This document shows positions 8,131-17,253 of a stretch of 64,000 nt of DNA, in pieces (the stretch's first letter is position 1; each line of letters opens with the position of its first letter). The position numbers and the translations under genes are program-made. Source of the stretch: Caballeronia peredens (GTDB lineage Bacteria; Pseudomonadota; Gammaproteobacteria; Burkholderiales; Burkholderiaceae); contig FCOH02000022.1 of NCBI GenBank assembly GCA_001544595.2, positions 39,937 through 103,936 of the forward strand, read 5' to 3'. Under the pieces are notes generated by a model. It made no database searches, was not told where the DNA came from, and was given only the letters and a program-made list of their open reading frames with translations.

Positions 8131-8275
8131 GTGGGATCTGGAACCGGATGCAAGTTGCCTCGCTTGTGAGAGGGTTCCACGGTGGTGCGCTCTGCCGCAA
8201 ATCCTGCATTTCTGGCGAAGAGACGTCCCATCTGTTTGCCTCGGGCGTGCCGCATCCGTGGCACGCCTTTTTTTT
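8131..8275 (+). ncRNA. Candidate structured small RNA with its own promoter and terminator
   Basis: No protein gene on this strand explains the strong terminator at 8244-8275. Upstream is a promoter-like pair GTGAAA (8096-8101), 17 bases, AATAAT (8119-8124), predicting a start near 8131. By hand the ~145-nt transcript folds as a three-way junction: outer stem TGGGA/TCCCA (8132-8136 with 8226-8230); hairpin 1 TGGAACC/GGTTCCA (8139-8145 with 8173-8179); hairpin 2 CTCT/AGAG, GCC/GGC and AAAT/ATTT (about 8190-8222). I do not recognise it as 6S, 4.5S, tmRNA, RNase P or a known riboswitch. It is convergent with maeB and divergent from the RNase gene. Confidence 0.55.
8244..8275 (+). terminator. Strong rho-independent terminator of the candidate RNA
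   Basis: Perfect eight-base stem GGCGTGCC / GGCACGCC with an eight-base loop, followed by eight consecutive T residues. The T-run fixes the direction as rightward. Confidence 0.88.
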
Positions 8276-8285
8276 CACCGAAAAG

Positions 8286-8316
8286 AAAAACGCGGCGGGA
8301 GCGCCGCCGCGTTTTT
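8286..8316 (-). terminator. Intrinsic terminator downstream of maeB
   Basis: Hairpin AAAAACGCGGCGG / CCGCCGCGTTTTT with a five-base loop. It works in either direction and lies 42 bases after the maeB stop codon. Confidence 0.8.
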
Positions 8317-8357
8317 GTCACATCGAGACGGCGATCAAAGCCGCCGTCGAATGGCCA

Positions 8358-10652
8358 TCAGCGCGCCGCCGATGCGTCCGCCACCAGCAACGCCGTCATG
8401 TTGACGATTCGCCGGACGGTCGCCGACGACGTCAGCACGTGAACCGGCTTCGCCGCGCCGAGCAGGATCGGCCCGATCGCAATGCCGCTTCCCGCCGCCG
8501 TCTTCAGCAGGTTGTACGAGATGTTGGCCGCGTCGATGTTCGGTAGGATCAGCAGGTTCGCGTCGCCTTCGAGCGTCGATTCCGGCAGCACTTCGCGGCG
8601 CAGGCGCGAATCCAGCGCGACGTCGCCGTGCATTTCGCCGTCCACTTCGAGATCCGGCGCGCGTTCTTTCAGGATCGCGAGCACGTCGCGCATCTTCTGC
8701 GCGCTCGGCGCGTGGCTCGTGCCGAAGTTCGAATGCGACAGCAACGCGATCTTCGGCATGATGCCGAAGCGCTTGACTTCTTCGGCCGCCATGATCGTGA
8801 TCTCGGCGAGCTGCTCGGGCGTCGGGTCGACGTTCACGTGCGTATCGACGATGAAAATCTGCCGGCCCGGGAGCACGAGCGCGTTCATCGCCGCGTACAC
8901 CTTCTGGCCTTCCTTCTTGCCGATCACCTGATCGATGAAGTGCAAATGGCGATGCGTCGTGCTCACCGTGCCGCAGATCATGCCGTCGGCTTCGCCCTTC
9001 TTGACGAGCATCGCGCCGATCAGCGTCGTGCGGCGGCGCATTTCGAGCTTGGCCATCTGCTCGCTGATGCCCTTGCGCGCCATCATCTTCGCGTAGGTCT
9101 GCCAGAAGTCGCGGTAACGCTCGTCGTGATCCGTGTCCACCACCGAAAAATCGACGCCCGGCGCGAGGCGCAGCCCGAACTTCTGAATGCGCTGCTCGAT
9201 GACCGCCGGCCGGCCGATGAGAATCGGCCGCGCGATCTTTTCATCGACGGCGATCTGCACTGCGCGCAGCACGCGCTCTTCTTCGCCCTCCGCGAACACG
9301 ATGCGCTTCTTCTCCGGCTCGACGCTGCGCGCGAGCTGGAACACGGGCTTCATCGTCGTGCCGCTGTGATAGACGAACTGCTGCAGATGCTGCTCGTAGG
9401 CTTCCATGTCCTCGATCGGACGCGTTGCCACGCCGCAATCCATCGCGGCCTTCGCCACTGCCGGCGCGATCTTCACGATCAGACGCGGATCGAAAGGCTT
9501 CGGAATCAGATATTCCGGACCGAACGAAAGATCTTGAATGCCGTACGCCGTGGCGACGATATCGCTCTGCTCCTGACGCGCCAGTTCGGCGATCGCGTTC
9601 ACCGCCGCGATTTCCATTTCCTTCGTGATGACGGTCGCGCCCACATCCAGCGCGCCGCGGAAGATGAACGGGAAGCACAGAACGTTGTTGACCTGATTCG
9701 GGTAATCCGTGCGGCCGGTCGCGAGCACCGCGTCCGGGCGCACTTCGAGCGCGAGTTCCGGCAGGATTTCCGGCGTCGGATTGGCGAGCGCGAGAATCAG
9801 CGGCTTCGCGGCCATCTGCTTGACCATGTCCTGCTTGAGCACGCCGCCCGCGGACAGACCGAGGAACACATCCGCGCCTTCCATCACTTCGGCGAGCGTG
9901 CGCGCGCTGGTTTCGCGGGCGAACAGTTCCTTGTCCGGATCCATCAGCTCGACGCGGCCTTTGTACACCACGCCGGCCAGATCCGTCACGTAGATGTTCT
10001 CGCGCTTCATGCCGAGATCGACGAGCAGGTTCAGACACGCGAGCGCCGCCGCGCCCGCGCCCGACGCCACCAGCTTCACTTCGCCGATGTTCTTGCCGAC
10101 CACCTTGAGACCGTTGGTGATGGCCGCCGCGACGACGATGGCCGTGCCGTGCTGGTCGTCGTGGAAGACGGGAATCTTCATGCGCTTGCGGCATTCGCGC
10201 TCGACGATGAAGCAGTCCGGCGCCTTGATGTCTTCCAGATTGATGCCGCCGAAGGTCGGCTCGAGCGCGGCGATCACGTCGACGAGCTTGTGCGGATCGG
10301 TCTCGTTCAGTTCGATATCGAACACGTCGATGCCGGCGAACTTCTTGAACAGCACGGCCTTGCCTTCCATCACCGGCTTGGACGCGAGCGGCCCGATGTT
10401 GCCCAGGCCGAGCACGGCCGTGCCGTTCGACACGACGCCCACGAGGTTGCTGCGCGCCGTGAAACGCGCGGCGTTCAGCGGATCCTCGACGATCGCTTCA
10501 CACGCGAACGCGACGCCCGGCGAATAGGCGAGCGCGAGGTCGCGCTGGTTGATCATCTGCTTGGTCGGCGCGATCGCGATCTTCCCGGGCGTCGGGAATT
10601 CGTGATAGTCGAGCGCAGCTTCGCGCAATTTCGTATTGGCGTCAGTCGTCAT
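8358..10652 (-). CDS. maeB: NADP-dependent malic enzyme with C-terminal phosphotransacetylase-like domain
   Basis: Oxidative decarboxylation of malate to pyruvate with NADP. 764 residues, the usual size of the MaeB fusion type. Seen: N-terminal malic domain (about 1-425) with TPGKIAIAPTKQ, LAYSPGVAFACEAI and the nucleotide-binding VVASGAGAAALACLNLL; C-terminal phosphate acetyltransferase-like domain (about 430-764) with VFAEGEEERVLRAV and GMICGTVSTTHRHL, which in this family is regulatory rather than catalytic. The start is the ATG at 10652 (MTTDANTKLREAALDYHEFP), 19 codons inside the longest reading frame, matching the family N-terminus. Confidence 0.96.
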   Translation of the reverse strand: MTTDANTKLREAALDYHEFPTPGKIAIAPTKQMINQRDLALAYSPGVAFACEAIVEDPLNAARFTARSNLVGVVSNGTAVLGLGNIGPLASKPVMEGKAVLFKKFAGIDVFDIELNETDPHKLVDVIAALEPTFGGINLEDIKAPDCFIVERECRKRMKIPVFHDDQHGTAIVVAAAITNGLKVVGKNIGEVKLVASGAGAAALACLNLLVDLGMKRENIYVTDLAGVVYKGRVELMDPDKELFARETSARTLAEVMEGADVFLGLSAGGVLKQDMVKQMAAKPLILALANPTPEILPELALEVRPDAVLATGRTDYPNQVNNVLCFPFIFRGALDVGATVITKEMEIAAVNAIAELARQEQSDIVATAYGIQDLSFGPEYLIPKPFDPRLIVKIAPAVAKAAMDCGVATRPIEDMEAYEQHLQQFVYHSGTTMKPVFQLARSVEPEKKRIVFAEGEEERVLRAVQIAVDEKIARPILIGRPAVIEQRIQKFGLRLAPGVDFSVVDTDHDERYRDFWQTYAKMMARKGISEQMAKLEMRRRTTLIGAMLVKKGEADGMICGTVSTTHRHLHFIDQVIGKKEGQKVYAAMNALVLPGRQIFIVDTHVNVDPTPEQLAEITIMAAEEVKRFGIMPKIALLSHSNFGTSHAPSAQKMRDVLAILKERAPDLEVDGEMHGDVALDSRLRREVLPESTLEGDANLLILPNIDAANISYNLLKTAAGSGIAIGPILLGAAKPVHVLTSSATVRRIVNMTALLVADASAAR

Positions 10653-10907
10653 AAGGCGGGCTAGCAGTGCGGGAATTAGAATGAAGGTTCGAACGCATTG
10701 TAGCGCCAATCAGAGGCAGTTTCGGACCGCGGACCATGCATTTCGGCTACAAGTGCCGTGACTGGAAAACGTCTGATCGCCCGATGGCGCAAGGCTCGCG
10801 GCGCATCGTCCGGCTTTTTCGAGACACGCGCCGAGTGCATTCGAGGTCCGTGCCGGGTAGTTTCCCTGACATCTTGCAGCGCACAAAAACATCACCATTC
10901 GCCGACG

Positions 10908-11906
10908 ATGCTTTCCGAGTTTTCACTGATCGACCGTTACTTTGCCCGCCGCGCCACGGCGCCCGCACCGCGTCATGACGACGAAGCCGCGCGGCCGCTC
11001 GGCATCGGCGACGACTGCGCGCTCATCGCGCCGCCCGCCGGGCATCAGCTCGCCATTTCGACGGACATGCTCGTCGCGGGCCGCCACTTCTTCCCCGATG
11101 TCGATCCGGACGCGCTCGGTCACAAGGCGCTCGCGGTGAACCTGTCGGACCTCGCCGCGATGGGCGCGAAGCCGCACGCGTTCACGCTCGCGCTCGCGCT
11201 TCCGGACGTCGACGAAAGCTGGCTCGCCGCCTTCAGCGACGGCCTTTTCGCGCTCGCCGAACGCCACGACTGCGCGCTCGTCGGCGGCGACACGACGGGC
11301 GGCCCGCTCAATATCTGCATCACCGTGTTCGGCGACGTGCCCGACGGCGCCGCGTTGCGCCGCGACGCCGCGAAGCCCGGCGACGACATCTGGGTGTCCG
11401 GCGTGCTCGGCGACGCGCGCGCGGGCCTCGGCGCGATGCGCGGCGAATGGCGCGCGCCGGACGACGCGACGGCCGCCGGCTGGAAGCGCGCGCTCGAGCG
11501 GCCCGAACCGCGCGTGGCGCTGGGCCTCGCGCTGCGCGGCGTGGCGCATGCGGCGCTCGATATCTCCGACGGCCTCGCGGGCGACCTCATGCACATCCTG
11601 AAGCGTTCGGGCGTGAGCGCCGTCGTCGATGCCGACGCCGTGCCGTGCTCGGACGCCGTCCGCGCGCTGCCCGACGCCGCGCGCCGCCAGTGCACGCTCG
11701 CCGGCGGCGACGATTACGAACTGTGCTTCACCGCGCCGCACGCCGCGCGCGACGCGCTCAGCGATATCGCGATGCGCGTGAAAGTGCCGCTCAGCCGCAT
11801 CGGTACAATCGAATCCACGGGTGCGCCGCGCATCGCCTGGCGCGATGCCTCGGGCGCCCCGCTCTCTTTGACGTTGCAAGGCTTCGATCACTTTCATGCA
11901 GACTGA
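10908..11906 (+). CDS. thiL: Thiamine-monophosphate kinase
   Basis: ATP-dependent phosphorylation of thiamine monophosphate to thiamine diphosphate, the active cofactor (used by tkt in this window). 332 residues, typical length. Seen: the family opening MLSEFSLIDRYF, the metal/ATP motif LGIGDDCALI (31-40), STDMLVAGRHF, GGDTTGGPLNI, and the C-terminal AGGDDYELCF. The ATG at 10908 matches the conserved start; an upstream in-frame extension to 10758 looks non-coding. The 3' end overlaps pgpA by 11 bases, so the two are translationally linked. Confidence 0.96.
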   Translation: MLSEFSLIDRYFARRATAPAPRHDDEAARPLGIGDDCALIAPPAGHQLAISTDMLVAGRHFFPDVDPDALGHKALAVNLSDLAAMGAKPHAFTLALALPDVDESWLAAFSDGLFALAERHDCALVGGDTTGGPLNICITVFGDVPDGAALRRDAAKPGDDIWVSGVLGDARAGLGAMRGEWRAPDDATAAGWKRALERPEPRVALGLALRGVAHAALDISDGLAGDLMHILKRSGVSAVVDADAVPCSDAVRALPDAARRQCTLAGGDDYELCFTAPHAARDALSDIAMRVKVPLSRIGTIESTGAPRIAWRDASGAPLSLTLQGFDHFHAD

Positions 11907-12429
11907 CCCGACCCTCGCGGGCGAACCGGAAAAACCGCGCGCCGCGCCACGCCGCGCGAGCGCGCGCTTCATGCTCACGCATCCGCTCCATATTCTTTCG
12001 CTGGGCTTCGGCAGCGGGCTCGCCCCGTTCGCACCCGGCACGTTCGGCACGCTGTTCGCGTGGCTGTCGTTCGTCGTGTTCAATCAGCATCTGACGGTGG
12101 CCGAATGGGGCGCGCTGATCGTCGCGGGTTTCGTCGGCGGATGCTGGTTCACCGGCTTCACCGCGAAGAAAATGGGCATTGCGGACCCGTCGCCGGTCGT
12201 GTGGGACGAGATTGTCGCGTTCTGGCTCGTGCTGCTGCTCGTCACGCCCGCGACCTTTACCGGCCAGTTGTGGGCGTTCATCGTGTTCCGCTTCTTCGAC
12301 ATGGTGAAGCCGCCGCCCATCCGCTATTTCGACCGTCATTTGAAAGGCGGCTTCGGCATCATGTTCGACGACCTCGTCGCCGCGTTCTTCACGCTGCTCG
12401 TGATCGCGCTGTGGCGCATGACCGTCTGA
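11896..12429 (+). CDS. pgpA: Phosphatidylglycerophosphatase A
   Basis: Membrane phosphatase that dephosphorylates phosphatidylglycerophosphate to phosphatidylglycerol. 177 residues. Seen: LSLGFGSGLAPFAPGTFGTL near residues 35-55, the acidic WDEIVAFWLVLLL, and FDMVKPPPIRYFD, all family hallmarks, with several membrane segments between. Starts inside the last codons of thiL (11-base overlap), an arrangement common to many proteobacteria. The following pncC gene is 39 bases away and likely cotranscribed. Confidence 0.95.
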   Translation: MQTDPTLAGEPEKPRAAPRRASARFMLTHPLHILSLGFGSGLAPFAPGTFGTLFAWLSFVVFNQHLTVAEWGALIVAGFVGGCWFTGFTAKKMGIADPSPVVWDEIVAFWLVLLLVTPATFTGQLWAFIVFRFFDMVKPPPIRYFDRHLKGGFGIMFDDLVAAFFTLLVIALWRMTV

Positions 12430-12468
12430 CGATCCGTTTCTTCACCCTCAACCCTTCGAGACACCGCC

Positions 12469-12969
12469 ATGCCAACCGACACCGTCGTTCACCAACTTGC
12501 GATTCGCGTCGGCAACAAGCTGCGCGACGAACGGCTGATGCTCGCCACCGCCGAGTCGTGCACGGGCGGCATGGTCGCGGCCGCGATCACGGACATTTCG
12601 GGCAGCAGCGCGTGGTTCGAGCGCGGCTTCGTCACCTATTCGAATCTCGCGAAGACGGAGATGATCGGCGTGCCCGCCGCGCTGATCGACCAGCACGGCG
12701 CGGTGAGCGAGCCCGTCGCCCGAGCGATGGCCGAAGGCGCGCTGCGCAACAGCCGCGCGCAGGTGTCGGTGTCGATCACGGGCGTCGCGGGTCCCGCCGG
12801 CGGCAGCGAGGCGAAGCCGGTGGGCACCGTGTGTTTCGGCTGGAGCAACCGGCTGCATACCGGCGTGGAGACGCAACTGTTCAAGGGCGACCGCGAACAG
12901 GTGCGCACGCAGGCGGCGGCGCATGCGCTGCGCAAGTTGCTGGAATTTCTGGAGCAGCGCGAGCGGTGA
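12469..12969 (+). CDS. pncC: Nicotinamide-nucleotide amidase (CinA C-terminal domain type)
   Basis: Deamidates nicotinamide mononucleotide to nicotinate mononucleotide in NAD recycling. 166 residues, corresponding to the stand-alone CinA C-terminal domain. Seen: LATAESCTGGMVAAAITD with the catalytic Ser30 and neighbouring Cys31, RGFVTYSNLAKTEMIGV, and SITGVAGPAGGSEAKPVGTV. Third gene of the thiL-pgpA-pncC run, convergent with pyrF (18-base gap). Confidence 0.93.
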   Translation: MPTDTVVHQLAIRVGNKLRDERLMLATAESCTGGMVAAAITDISGSSAWFERGFVTYSNLAKTEMIGVPAALIDQHGAVSEPVARAMAEGALRNSRAQVSVSITGVAGPAGGSEAKPVGTVCFGWSNRLHTGVETQLFKGDREQVRTQAAAHALRKLLEFLEQRER

Positions 12970-12987
12970 GCCCGCGCTTTCCCGGCA

Positions 12988-13800
12988 TCACCGATACAGA
13001 TTGATCGAGTCGCGTGTCTTCTGCGCGGCGAGCGCCGCCGCCTGCGCGTAATCGTCGCCCTTGCTCGCGTAGATGATCGCGCGCGACGAGTTGATCAGCA
13101 TGCCCGCGCCGTTCGCCGTGCGGCCGGCGCGCACCGTGGCTTCGACATCGCCGCCCTGCGCGCCGATGCCCGGAATCAGCAGCGGCATGTCGCCGACGAT
13201 GCCGCGCACCGTTTCGATTTCCTTCGGAAACGTCGCACCCACGACAAGCCCGAGCTGCCCGCTCGCGTTCCACTTCTGCGCCGCGAGCTGCGCCACGACC
13301 TGATACAGCGGCTTGCCGTCGGTCGTGAGGAATTGCAGGTCCGAGCCGCCCGGATTCGACGTGCGGCACAGCACGATCACGCCACGGCCTTCATGCGCGA
13401 GATAAGGCTCGATGGAATCGAAGCCCATGTACGGGTTGACCGTCACGGCGTCCGCCCGATAACGCTCGAACGCTTCCTTCGCGTACTGCTCGGCCGTGCT
13501 GCCGATATCGCCGCGCTTGGCGTCGAGAATCACTGGCAAGCCCGGATGTTTCTCGTGGATGTGCGCGATCAGCGCCTCCAGCTGATCTTCGGCGCGATGC
13601 GCGGCGAAATACGCGATCTGCGGCTTGAACGACGACGCGTACGGCGCGGTCGCATCGGCGATGTTCTTGCAGAACTCGAAGATCGCGTCTGCCCGGCCGT
13701 TGAGCGCGCCGGGAAATTTCGACGGCTCGGGGTCGAGGCCGACGCACAGCAGCGACTGCGTGCGCGACCACGCGGCGTTGAGGGTCTGGATGAAGGACAT
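12988..13800 (-). CDS. pyrF: Orotidine 5'-phosphate decarboxylase, type 2
   Basis: Last step of de novo UMP synthesis. 270 residues. Seen: LLCVGLDPEPSKFP near the N-terminus, the catalytic core VILDAKRGDIGSTAEQYA (Lys and Asp of the DxKRGD motif), ADAVTVNPYMGFDSIEPYL and the phosphate-binding end LIPGIGAQGGDVEAT. The pattern and length are of the longer type 2 enzymes. Monocistronic by appearance, convergent with pncC. Confidence 0.96.
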   Translation of the reverse strand: MSFIQTLNAAWSRTQSLLCVGLDPEPSKFPGALNGRADAIFEFCKNIADATAPYASSFKPQIAYFAAHRAEDQLEALIAHIHEKHPGLPVILDAKRGDIGSTAEQYAKEAFERYRADAVTVNPYMGFDSIEPYLAHEGRGVIVLCRTSNPGGSDLQFLTTDGKPLYQVVAQLAAQKWNASGQLGLVVGATFPKEIETVRGIVGDMPLLIPGIGAQGGDVEATVRAGRTANGAGMLINSSRAIIYASKGDDYAQAAALAAQKTRDSINLYR

Positions 13801-13892
13801 GTGGGAATCAGTGTGGAAACGTCGATGCCACGCATTTTAACGTGCGCGGCATCGTGTCCTTCGCTGCGCCCTTTGCTGCGTCCTCGGCAACG

Positions 13893-14996
13893 TCAGCGTG
13901 ATGCGCTTCGTGCGCGCGCCTTCGCTCCCGCGCGCGTGCGCGGCCTGCCGCGGCGCGCGGCTTCGCCGGTGCGCTCGACGGTGAAGCGAAATTCGCGCGA
14001 CAGCCGCTCGCCCGGCGCGAGCACCGTCATGCCGTGCGCTTCGCCGCCGCCGGGCAGATTCACCGCGTTGATCGGATGATCGACCGGCTCGAAGCAGAAG
14101 AAGTCTTCGCCGGGCGGCGCATAGAGCACGTAGTAATCGGTATCGGCCGCGATGGTGAGCGACAGGCGCCGCTTCGGCCACAGCACGCTCGTGCGGCCGC
14201 TCCAGCCGGTGAACGCGTTGTTCACCATTTCCGACGGCATCGGATACGCGACGCCGAACTGCCACGCGGGCGGCGCGGGCACATGCCTGACCGGCAGCCA
14301 GTCGTCGCCGCAGAGCCACACGCCGCCCGCTGCCGCCGACAACTCCGTGTCCGCCTCGCGCATCAGGAACGGATGCAGCCCGAGCCCGAACGGCAGCGCT
14401 TCGGCGCCGGTGTTCTGCACGTCGAGCGTGACGACGAGCGTCGCGTCGTCGAGTGCGTAGGTCTGCGCGGCAAGGAAGGAATAGGGCTTGCCGTCGCTGC
14501 GATCGAGCGTGAGCCGCACGCGCGCGGCCGCTTCCTCGTCCACCTGCCACGCGCCGAGCCAGCCGTCGCCGTGCAGCGGCAGCGGTTCGTCGGCACGATT
14601 GCGCGGCACGTCGACGGCGCGTCCGGAAAACTCGAAGCGCCCCTCGCCGATGCGGTTCGAATACGGCAGCAGCGGAAAGCACGCGAGCTGTTCGGGGTCC
14701 GTGCCGGGACCGGGCTCGACGCACGGACGGAAGATCGGGATGAGCGCGCCTTCGTGACGCCAGTCGAAGCGCGTGATGCCGCCGCCCAGCGACGGCGCGA
14801 GTTCGAGCCGCAGATGCGCGTTCGCGAGCGTGATGCAGCCGTCGGTGCGGGTGCCGCCTATCGCGACGACGGCCGTGGCGGGCCCGGGACGGATCGGCGG
14901 TTCGGTGGCGGCGGCGAGTCTCGAACGGCGGGCGCTCGCCTGCGCCTGGGATGTCGATGCAGGATTCGGTCTTTGCTCTGTGCGCGCAACAGTCAT
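13893..14996 (-). CDS. Aldose 1-epimerase family protein (mutarotase)
   Basis: Predicted interconversion of alpha and beta anomers of an aldose. 367 residues. Seen: the beta-sandwich pattern with FPLLPYSNRIGEGRFEF, LHGDGWLGAWQV holding the first conserved histidine, and GLGLHPFLMREADTEL holding the second. The start is the ATG at 14996 because a GGAG Shine-Dalgarno lies about nine bases upstream; the first ~45 residues are poorly conserved. Last gene of the leftward sugar cluster, 89 bases after the lactonase gene; a role in galactose or arabinose use is inferred from that position. Confidence 0.88.
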   Translation of the reverse strand: MTVARTEQRPNPASTSQAQASARRSRLAAATEPPIRPGPATAVVAIGGTRTDGCITLANAHLRLELAPSLGGGITRFDWRHEGALIPIFRPCVEPGPGTDPEQLACFPLLPYSNRIGEGRFEFSGRAVDVPRNRADEPLPLHGDGWLGAWQVDEEAAARVRLTLDRSDGKPYSFLAAQTYALDDATLVVTLDVQNTGAEALPFGLGLHPFLMREADTELSAAAGGVWLCGDDWLPVRHVPAPPAWQFGVAYPMPSEMVNNAFTGWSGRTSVLWPKRRLSLTIAADTDYYVLYAPPGEDFFCFEPVDHPINAVNLPGGGEAHGMTVLAPGERLSREFRFTVERTGEAARRGRPRTRAGAKARARSASR

Positions 14997-15085
14997 GACT
15001 CGTGCTCCATCGAGAGGCGAAAAACCCGGCGCGGCCGGGACGGGTCGGGCGGTGCGTCGTCGCGCGCCGCCTCGAATCTTTTCTC

Positions 15086-15964
15086 TCAAGCCTTTCCCGC
15101 AAAAACCGCTTCCGCGACGCCGCGCACGCCGGGCATCGCGACGAACACGCCGCCCGCGTGGGCATCGGTTTGCAATGCCTGATCGCCGAGGCCGATGCGC
15201 GCGCTCGTCACATAGAGCGTGCCGAAATCCGCTCCGCCGAAGGCGACGCAGCTAGGCTGCGCGGTCGGCACGTCGATGCGCGCGCTTTCGCGGCCATCGG
15301 GCGCATAGCGCACCACGCGCGCGCCGCCCCACTGCGCGTTCCAGAGACCGCCTTGCGCATCGACGATCGAACCGTCGGGCACGCCGCTCGCATCCGTCAG
15401 TTCGACGAACACGCGATCGCGGGCGAAACTCGGGTAATCGCACACGCGAATCTGGCGCGTCGGCGAATCGCAGTAGTACAGGGTCGCGCCGTCGGGGCTG
15501 AAGCCGATGCTGTTCGAGATCGCGCAATTTCCGAGCGGCAGCCGTTCGAGCGACAAATCGCCGTTCAGCCGATAAAACCCGCCGACGGCCTGCGCGTCTT
15601 CCACGTCATGTTTCGTGCCGAACACGAAGCGCCCTTCGCGGTCGCAACGGCCGTCGTTCAGGCGTGTCGGCAGATCGGCTTCGACTTCCGTGATGGTTTC
15701 GATCTTGCCCGTCGCGATCTCGTAGAACGCGAGCCGCGACGCGAGACCGAGCAGCAGGAAACGCGCATCGGCGCAGGGCGAAAAGCATGCGAGCCGCTCG
15801 GGCATCGCGAACGTCTCGCTCTTGCCGTCGCGCGGATCGTGGCGCCAGAGCGTCTTGCCTTCGATATCGGTCCACCAGAACCGGCCGCTCGCGGCGCACC
15901 AGGTCGCGCCTTCGCCGAGCGAGCATTGGCTGTCGATCAGAAGCTGCGCGCGCGTCGAGTCCAT
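15086..15964 (-). CDS. SMP-30/gluconolactonase family sugar lactonase
   Basis: Predicted cytoplasmic metal-dependent lactonase of 292 residues that opens the sugar lactone produced by a dehydrogenase. Seen: LGEGATWCAASGRFWWTDIEGKTL at the N-terminus with the metal-binding Glu (CSLGEG), NDGRCDREGRFVFGT, ISNSIGFSPDGATLYYCDS, and GVPDGSIVDAQGGLWNAQWG with the catalytic Asp region, the pattern of arabinono/galactono-lactonases. The ATG overlaps the stop codon of the upstream SDR gene by one base (TAATG), indicating coupled translation. Substrate (L-arabinono- versus D-galactonolactone) is inferred from the cluster. Confidence 0.88.
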   Translation of the reverse strand: MDSTRAQLLIDSQCSLGEGATWCAASGRFWWTDIEGKTLWRHDPRDGKSETFAMPERLACFSPCADARFLLLGLASRLAFYEIATGKIETITEVEADLPTRLNDGRCDREGRFVFGTKHDVEDAQAVGGFYRLNGDLSLERLPLGNCAISNSIGFSPDGATLYYCDSPTRQIRVCDYPSFARDRVFVELTDASGVPDGSIVDAQGGLWNAQWGGARVVRYAPDGRESARIDVPTAQPSCVAFGGADFGTLYVTSARIGLGDQALQTDAHAGGVFVAMPGVRGVAEAVFAGKA

Positions 15965-16752
15965 TACGCCCAGCCTCCGTCCACGACGATGTCCTGCGCC
16001 GTCAGCATGCTGCTGTCGTCGGACGCGAGGAAGAGCGCCGCGCGGGCGAGATGCGCGGGCAGCAGTTCGCCCTCGATGCACTGTCCTTGCTTGATCGCTT
16101 CGCGGCCTGCGTCGTCGAGCCAGAGGCGCTTTTGCTTCTCGGTCATCACCCAGCCGGGCACGAGCGTGTTCACGCGGATGTTGAACTTGCCGAGATCGCG
16201 CGCGAGGCCGCGCGTCATGCCCTGCACGCCTGATTTCGCCGTCGTGTAGACGGGGAAGTTGCCTTGCTTGAGCATCCAGCTGATCGAGCCGAGATTCACG
16301 ATCGAGCCGCCGCCGAGTTGCTTCATGTCTTCGATCACGGCCTGCGCCGCGAAGAACTGATGGCGGATATTGACCGCGATGCCCGCATCGTAGGACTCGG
16401 GCGTGACGTCGGCGATCGCGTGGCGCTTGTCGTTGGCGGCGTTGTTCACGAGCACGCCGATCGGGCCGAAGGCGCTTCTCACATCGGCGATGCCTTTGCG
16501 CAAGGCGTCGATATCGGTGAGGTCGACGTTGAGGAACATCGGGCGGTGCTTGCCCTGCGGCAGGTCCGCGCCGAGGCGGTCGGCGAGCGCTTCGCCGGCG
16601 GCAGTGTCGATGTCGAAGAAGGCGACTTTCGCGCCCTGATCGAAAAAGTGTTCGACGAAGCCCTCGCCTATGCCGGTTGCGCCGCCGGTGATCAGTACGG
16701 TCTTGCCTGACAGGCTCGGGTAGCTTGCAAGTTTCTTGTCGATGGTTGGCAT
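15964..16752 (-). CDS. SDR-family sugar dehydrogenase (probable L-arabinose/D-galactose 1-dehydrogenase)
   Basis: Short-chain dehydrogenase/reductase of 262 residues. Seen: nucleotide-binding ITGGATGIG (21-29), structural NNAAND (103-108), catalytic Ser156 in GSISWM, and Tyr169/Lys173 in VYTTAKSG. The C-terminus AQDIVVDGGWA is typical. Coupled through a TAATG overlap to a sugar lactonase, so oxidation of an aldose to its lactone is the likely role; family members in Burkholderiaceae are annotated as galactose or arabinose 1-dehydrogenases. The inverted-repeat element begins about 40 bases upstream of the start. Confidence 0.85.
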   Translation of the reverse strand: MPTIDKKLASYPSLSGKTVLITGGATGIGEGFVEHFFDQGAKVAFFDIDTAAGEALADRLGADLPQGKHRPMFLNVDLTDIDALRKGIADVRSAFGPIGVLVNNAANDKRHAIADVTPESYDAGIAVNIRHQFFAAQAVIEDMKQLGGGSIVNLGSISWMLKQGNFPVYTTAKSGVQGMTRGLARDLGKFNIRVNTLVPGWVMTEKQKRLWLDDAGREAIKQGQCIEGELLPAHLARAALFLASDDSSMLTAQDIVVDGGWA

Positions 16753-16793
16753 GGTGGTGTCTTCTGTCTTTCTCTTTGGCTTTGTCGGTTCGC

Positions 16794-16996
16794 TTTGGGC
16801 TTTTTTTTCGTGGAATCCTGAATTCGCGTCGGTCTATTTGCACTGCCCCTGTGCGGGGCGGCAGTCACTTTCTTTGCTGCTGCAAAGAAAGTAACCAAAG
16901 AAAGCAGCTTTCCCCATCCAAAGTACCTCACACCGGCCCCGGCACAGGCGAAGAGCCAATGGCACGGCCGTAGCAAGTGCCGTCACAGGACAACGG
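16794..16996 (+). repeat. Left arm of a large inverted repeat
   Basis: About 200 bases whose reverse complement recurs at 17254-17450. The core (about 16844-16957) differs from the other arm at only about two positions by eye. It contains a ten-base hairpin CTTTCTTTGC/GCAAAGAAAG with a four-base loop. Its reading frame gives the short peptide VTFFAAAKKVTK that I associate with dispersed Burkholderia intergenic repeats (recollection, not searched). Confidence 0.85.
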
Positions 16997-17253
16997 ATCT
17001 TGGCTCGCGACCACCGTGACATCGCGCCGTTCAGCGAACTGGCACAGCACCAAATAGCTCCGTCCCGCTTCGCGGCCGACCGGTCAATCGGGTCCACGCG
17101 TGCTTCTTTGCTAATGCTTCCATCTCGCCGCATTCGCTTACTGTTGGTTTCCCTTGCAGACCCGGCGGCAGCGCGCAGCGCTGTGCCGGAACTCTTTGGT
17201 GCTGAACCAGTGCCCTGAAACGTCTGGCTTGTCGGATCGCGCGCGATCCAAGG

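Noticed and set aside
8131..8275. Identification of the structured RNA as 6S or 4.5S RNA
   Set aside because: Lacks the 4.5S tetraloop region (GGTCAGGTCCGGAAGGAAGCAGCC-like) and the long end-to-end 6S stem; left as unassigned.
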